From contig DATJSJ010000041.1 in the NCBI GenBank assembly GCA_035504175.1, positions 1-10,147 of the forward strand: a DNA stretch of 10,147 nt, written 5' to 3'. Made by a program: the position numbers and the translations under genes. This document shows positions 5,826 to 10,147 of the stretch, in pieces. This DNA comes from DATJSJ01 sp035504175. Its GTDB lineage: Bacteria; Pseudomonadota; Alphaproteobacteria; Acetobacterales; Acetobacteraceae. Numbering within the stretch: position 1 is the first letter of the stretch; each line of letters opens with the position of its first letter. Below the pieces are notes generated by a model. The model made no database searches. It was not told the origin of the DNA and was given only the letters and a program-made list of their open reading frames with translations.

Positions 5826-5860
5826 CGGCGTCCGGGTTCGATTCCCGGCCGGCTTCTCCG
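5826..5860 (+). other. tRNA 3'-end-like fragment (T-arm plus acceptor-like end)
   Basis: CCGGG (5832-5836), loop TTCGATT (5837-5843) and CCCGG (5844-5848) form a perfect T-arm with the invariant GTTCGA-type loop, followed by CCGGCTTCTCCG. A small stem, CCGC-TTT-GCGG, lies just upstream, like a class II variable arm. I find no matching 5' acceptor strand, D-arm or sound anticodon stem, and no encoded CCA, so this is not an intact tRNA gene. It may be a decayed tRNA or an attachment-site remnant left by an integrated element. It lies in the gap just upstream of the MFS start. Confidence 0.3.
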
Positions 5861-5886
5861 TGATCGGCGTGCGGCGGCGGGTGGGA

Positions 5887-6615
5887 TCAGCGGCCGGTCA
5901 CGGCCTCGCGGCGGGCGAGGGATTGCAGCATGGCGACGAGTTCGCGATGCGCCGGGCTGTGCGCGTCGGCGAGCTCGGTCGCGGAATGGCGGTCGGCGAG
6001 GCGGCTCAGCCGGCCCAGCACGCGGATGCGCTCGCGGCGGGTGAGCTGGAGCTGGCGCGGGCGGTGGGTGAAGAACAGGCGGCGCATTTCGCCCGGGCCG
6101 AACAGCGCGTTCAGTTCCGCGGCCGTGACGTAGAGCAGGAACAGGACGGTGATCCAGAGCTGGACGAAAGCGAAGCGGTGCCAGGAGAAGTGTGCCAGCA
6201 GGAAGGGGATGGTGCCGAGCACGGTGCCGTGCTCGATGCCGAAATGGGCGGTTGCCTCGATCAGCCGGGCGAGGAAGACGAAGACGACGTAGATCGCGGT
6301 CTTGAACAGGATCGGCTGGATCAGCGGCGCGCGGTCGAAGCGGCGCAGGAACGGCATCTTGTCGGCGACCAGCACCGCCTTGCCGACGACGAGGGCGGCG
6401 GTGGTGGCGAGGAGGAAGCTCGCGAAATGCTCCAGGTATTGCGCCAGGATGAGGTTGGTCGAGAGGACGATCAGGTTGAAGCCGATCGCGAAGAAGATCG
6501 TCGGCGGCAGGACCAGGCGGAACTCGTGGGCGAGGACGTGGCCGACGCGGCTGTACCAGGGCCGGGGGTTGCCGCGTGGGGCCGGGCCGATCGTTGCCGT
6601 TGACACGCTGCTCAT
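5887..6615 (-). CDS. Conserved membrane protein of unknown function (242 aa)
   Basis: This is an integral membrane protein with four predicted helices, at about residues 36-57, 64-85, 101-119 and 148-166. A hydrophilic, Arg-rich C-terminal tail of about 70 residues follows (RRERIRVLGRLSRLADRHS). The stretches LPPTIFFAIGFNLIVL, LATTAALVVGKAVLVADKMPFLRRFD and PLIQPILFKT look like a family I have seen in alphaproteobacteria, but I know of no assigned function. The ATG at 6615 has a good ribosome site (GAGAGGA, 5 bases away). A 6-bp stem (CTCCCG 6625-6630 with CGGGAG 6638-6643) overlaps that site and might modulate translation. The gene lies 81 bases upstream of the MFS gene on the same strand, so the two may be co-transcribed. 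Confidence 0.8.
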   Translation of the reverse strand: MSSVSTATIGPAPRGNPRPWYSRVGHVLAHEFRLVLPPTIFFAIGFNLIVLSTNLILAQYLEHFASFLLATTAALVVGKAVLVADKMPFLRRFDRAPLIQPILFKTAIYVVFVFLARLIEATAHFGIEHGTVLGTIPFLLAHFSWHRFAFVQLWITVLFLLYVTAAELNALFGPGEMRRLFFTHRPRQLQLTRRERIRVLGRLSRLADRHSATELADAHSPAHRELVAMLQSLARREAVTGR

Positions 6616-6683
6616 TGCTTTCCTCTCCCGCTCTGGCCGGGAGCTTACGCCTTGTCAGGGCGGTTGCGCCAAGGAAAGGGGGT

Positions 6684-6726
6684 CTGGGGCCTGAGGCCCC
6701 AGCGGGGTGCAGGGGCGGAGCCCCTG
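6684..6726. repeat. Paired GC palindromes (REP-like element, probable terminator)
   Basis: Two perfect hairpins lie 7 bases apart. The first is CTGGGGCC (6684-6691), loop TGA, GGCCCCAG (6695-6702). The second is CAGGGGC (6710-6716), loop GGA, GCCCCTG (6720-6726). They begin 10 bases after the stop of the threonine ammonia-lyase gene, so they can end its transcript. The style (GGGGCGGAGCCCC next to GGGGCCTGAGGCCCC) resembles intergenic palindromes that I recall as abundant in Acetobacteraceae genomes, so this is probably one copy of a dispersed element. Confidence 0.65.
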
Positions 6727-6736
6727 GCCTTCCTTC

Positions 6737-7933
6737 TTAAATCCGCCGCACCGTGTAGTGCGCCTCGAGCGAGGCCGCGATCTCCGCCGCGTGCTCGGGG
6801 TCCCGCGCTTCCACCATCACCTCGAGTTCGGCCGCCTGCACGCTGGGGGCCGCGAACAGGCGCTGGTGCGACACTTCGATGATGTTGCCGCCCGATCCAC
6901 CAATGCGGCTCGCGATATCGGCGAGCACGCCGGGCCGGTCGGGGATTTCCATGTGCAGGCGCAGCAGCCGTCCGTCGCGCAGCAGGTTGCGCAGCAGCAC
7001 GTTGGCGAGGATGCGCGCGTCGATGTTGCCGCCGCAGATCACGGTGCCGACGCGCTTGCCCTCGAACAGTTCGGGGTGCGCGAGCAGGGCGGCGACGCCG
7101 GCCGCACCCGCACCTTCGGCGACCTGCTTGGCGCCCTCCGCGAGGAGTGCGATCGCGTCCTCGACGACGCGTTCGGGCACCACCAGCACGTCGCTGACAT
7201 GGGCGCGGATCACGGCGAGCGGCTGGGCGCCGATGTCGCGCACGGCGATGCCTTCGGCGATGGTCGGGCCGCCGACATGCACCGGCTGGCCGGCGAGGCG
7301 CTGCGCCAGCGCCGCGTAGGCGGCGACCTCGACGCCGATGATCTCAATCCCGGGGTGGAGCGCCGCGGCGGCGGCGGCGCAGCCGGCGATCATGCCGCCG
7401 CCGCCGACCGGGATCACCAGCGTGTCGAGTTCGGGGGCGTCCTGCAGCATCTCGAGTGCCAGCGTGCCCTGGCCGGCCATGACGGCGGGATCGTCATACG
7501 GATGCACGTTGACGAGGCCTTCGGTCGCGGCCAGCGCGTCGGCATGGGCGGCGGCCTCGGCGAGGGTTTCGCCGTGCAGCACGACGCGGGCACCCCATTT
7601 GGCGGTGCGCGCGACCTTGGTGAGCGGGGTGAATTTCGGCATCACGATGGTGGCGGCGATGCCGGAGAGGGAGGCGTGGCGGGCGACCGCCTGGGCGTGG
7701 TTGCCCGCAGACATGGCGACGACGCCGCGGGCCCGCTCCTCCGGGGAGAGCAAGGCCAGTTTGTTCGCGGCGCCGCGTTCCTTGAACGAGCCGATGGCCT
7801 GAAGGTTTTCCAGCTTCAGCGTAACGGTCGCACCGGTGGCGCGGCTGACCGCGTCCGACACCAGGCAGGGGGTGTGCAGCACGCGACCGGCGATGCGCTC
7901 CGCCGCCGCGCGCACATCCGCGAGGCCGATCAT
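6737..7933 (-). CDS. ilvA: Threonine ammonia-lyase with ACT domain (398 aa)
   Basis: This is a PLP-dependent enzyme converting L-threonine to 2-oxobutanoate and ammonia, the entry step to isoleucine, or threonine catabolism in TdcB-type enzymes. It is a fold-type II protein: the Schiff-base lysine is K51 in GSFKERGA, SAGNHAQ at 75-81 contacts substrate and cofactor, GGGG at 177-180 binds phosphate, and CGGNID at 300-305 closes the PLP pocket. A single ACT domain follows from about residue 324 (LRLHMEIPDRPGVLADI). The architecture and length match the 400-residue single-ACT group, not the 500-residue E. coli IlvA with two regulatory domains. Allosteric control through ACT is expected. The ATG at 7933 begins the family's usual N-terminus. 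The gene lies 43 bases after greA and is probably in the same transcript. The enzyme class is firm; ilvA versus tdcB naming is less so. Confidence 0.9.
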   Translation of the reverse strand: MIGLADVRAAAERIAGRVLHTPCLVSDAVSRATGATVTLKLENLQAIGSFKERGAANKLALLSPEERARGVVAMSAGNHAQAVARHASLSGIAATIVMPKFTPLTKVARTAKWGARVVLHGETLAEAAAHADALAATEGLVNVHPYDDPAVMAGQGTLALEMLQDAPELDTLVIPVGGGGMIAGCAAAAAALHPGIEIIGVEVAAYAALAQRLAGQPVHVGGPTIAEGIAVRDIGAQPLAVIRAHVSDVLVVPERVVEDAIALLAEGAKQVAEGAGAAGVAALLAHPELFEGKRVGTVICGGNIDARILANVLLRNLLRDGRLLRLHMEIPDRPGVLADIASRIGGSGGNIIEVSHQRLFAAPSVQAAELEVMVEARDPEHAAEIAASLEAHYTVRRI

Positions 7934-7976
7934 GCCTGCCGATCCTGCGAGGTTCGTGTGATGCCGGATCCGGGCG

Positions 7977-8450
7977 TCAGGCGAAGCTGACGCCGAGGAT
8001 CTCGTAGCTGCGGTCGCCGCCCGGCGCCGGGACGGAGATGGTGTCGCCCGGCTTGCGCCCGATCAGCGCCTTGGCCAGCGGCGAGGAGACGGAGAGCCGT
8101 CCCTGCTTGATGTCGGCCTCGTGCACGCCGACGATCTGGTAGGTGCTCTCCTTTTCGGTCTCCTCGTCGACCAGGCGGACATGGGCGCCGAACTTGACCT
8201 GGTCGCCGGAGAGGGCGGAGGGGTCGATGATCTCGACCGAGGAGACGATTTCCTCGAGCTCGGCGATGCGGCCCTCGATGAAGGATTGCCGCTCCCGCGC
8301 CGCATGGTATTCGGCGTTCTCGCTGAGGTCGCCATGCGTGCGCGCCTCGGCGATCGCGCGGATGATCGCCGGGCGTTCCTCGGCCTTGAGCTGGCGCAGT
8401 TCGTCCTCAAGCCGCTGCAATCCGGGGGCGGTCATCGGGAATTTCTGCAA
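7977..8450 (-). CDS. greA: Transcription elongation factor GreA (157 aa)
   Basis: GreA rescues backtracked RNA polymerase by inserting its coiled coil into the secondary channel and stimulating transcript cleavage. The N-terminal coiled coil carries the tip motif HGDLSENAEYHAARERQSFIEG, with the acidic pair D41 and E44 at the positions known from E. coli GreA. The C-terminal FKBP-like domain shows FGAHVRLVDEETEK, YQIVGVHEADI and SPLAKALIGRKPGD. I place the start at TTG 8450, giving LQKFPMTAPGLQRLEDEL: this fits the family's usual MQKFPMT start and length, and GAGGA lies 7 bases upstream. A longer ATG frame to 8504 would add 18 residues with no family match; the ATG at 8435 would trim five conserved residues. 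The gap to carB is 146 bases with no clear terminator, so it may be read from carB or from its own promoter. Confidence 0.94.
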   Translation of the reverse strand: MQKFPMTAPGLQRLEDELRQLKAEERPAIIRAIAEARTHGDLSENAEYHAARERQSFIEGRIAELEEIVSSVEIIDPSALSGDQVKFGAHVRLVDEETEKESTYQIVGVHEADIKQGRLSVSSPLAKALIGRKPGDTISVPAPGGDRSYEILGVSFA

Positions 8451-8596
8451 GACGCGGTCCTCGAGCCCAGATCCCGCCGGCCGGTCGGGCGAGCGGGGTG
8501 ACAAAGACAGGAACGCCGCGCCCGGATCGGGGTCCGTGGGCGCCGGGGAGGCCGGCTGCCGCGCGGGACCGCGATCCGGTCGCGACGGGGGTTCAG

Positions 8597-10147
<1,551 letters not shown>

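Noticed and set aside
5770..5860. Complete tRNA gene on the plus strand
   Set aside because: Only the T-arm and a 3'-like end are convincing. I could not pair an acceptor 5' strand, a D-arm or a sound anticodon stem, and CCA is absent.
2643..6603. Long plus-strand open frames (571 and 737 aa)
   Set aside because: High GC leaves antisense frames open. Their translations are rich in Arg, Gly, Gln and Glu without domains, and they lie opposite clear minus-strand genes.
6707..7990. Plus-strand 427-aa open frame
   Set aside because: It runs antisense to threonine ammonia-lyase, whose PLP and ACT motifs are unmistakable; the antisense product is His/Gly/Asp-rich and featureless.
8451..8596. Terminator or promoter between carB and greA
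   Set aside because: Only short weak stems (for example CGCGA/TCGCG) and a lone TTGTCA without a fitting -10 are visible, too little to call in DNA this GC-rich.

Overview
The window is very GC-rich, and every gene I can support lies on the minus strand, so transcription runs from high to low coordinates. The right-hand end holds housekeeping genes typical of an alphaproteobacterium: the C-terminal half of carB (carbamoyl-phosphate synthase large subunit), greA (transcript cleavage factor) and an ACT-domain threonine ammonia-lyase. The carB-greA adjacency, the GC content and the paired GGGGC/GCCCC palindromes after the lyase gene suggest the Rhodospirillales, perhaps Acetobacteraceae. That placement is inference from memory, not a database match.

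Layout from high to low coordinates: carB (partial, 8597-10147), greA (7977-8450, TTG start), threonine ammonia-lyase (6737-7933), a palindromic repeat/terminator region (6684-6726), a four-helix membrane protein of unknown function (5887-6615), a stretch resembling the 3' end of a tRNA (5826-5860), an MFS transporter (4573-5805) and a strong terminator hairpin (4516-4550). The rest of the window is an accessory module made of two tandem copies of one gene pair. No gap between genes exceeds 300 bases.

Each copy of the module encodes a 142-residue protein followed, after 5 bases, by a TPR-repeat protein. Copy A is 3962-4390 plus 2427-3956 (142 and 509 aa). Copy B is 1847-2275 plus 15-1841 (142 and 608 aa). 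All four proteins begin with the same tag of about 23 residues, centred on IGDVGAGARVAQGE. The small proteins then have a short helical middle and a conserved Ala/Gly-rich C-terminus. The TPR proteins have a shared helical domain and then five (A) or seven (B) copies of a 47-residue repeat. The leader ahead of each small gene (a CTTGACC box and a GGGGAG ribosome site) is duplicated too.

My reading is that this is an uncharacterised two-component signalling or conflict system: the TPR protein senses or scaffolds, the small protein acts as a possible membrane-active effector, and the common tag brings them together, perhaps like RHIM-type or bacterial amyloid signalling motifs. The gene structure, tags, repeats and duplication are seen directly in the sequence. 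The function is inference. Copy B ends only 14 bases from the window edge, so the locus may continue to the left.
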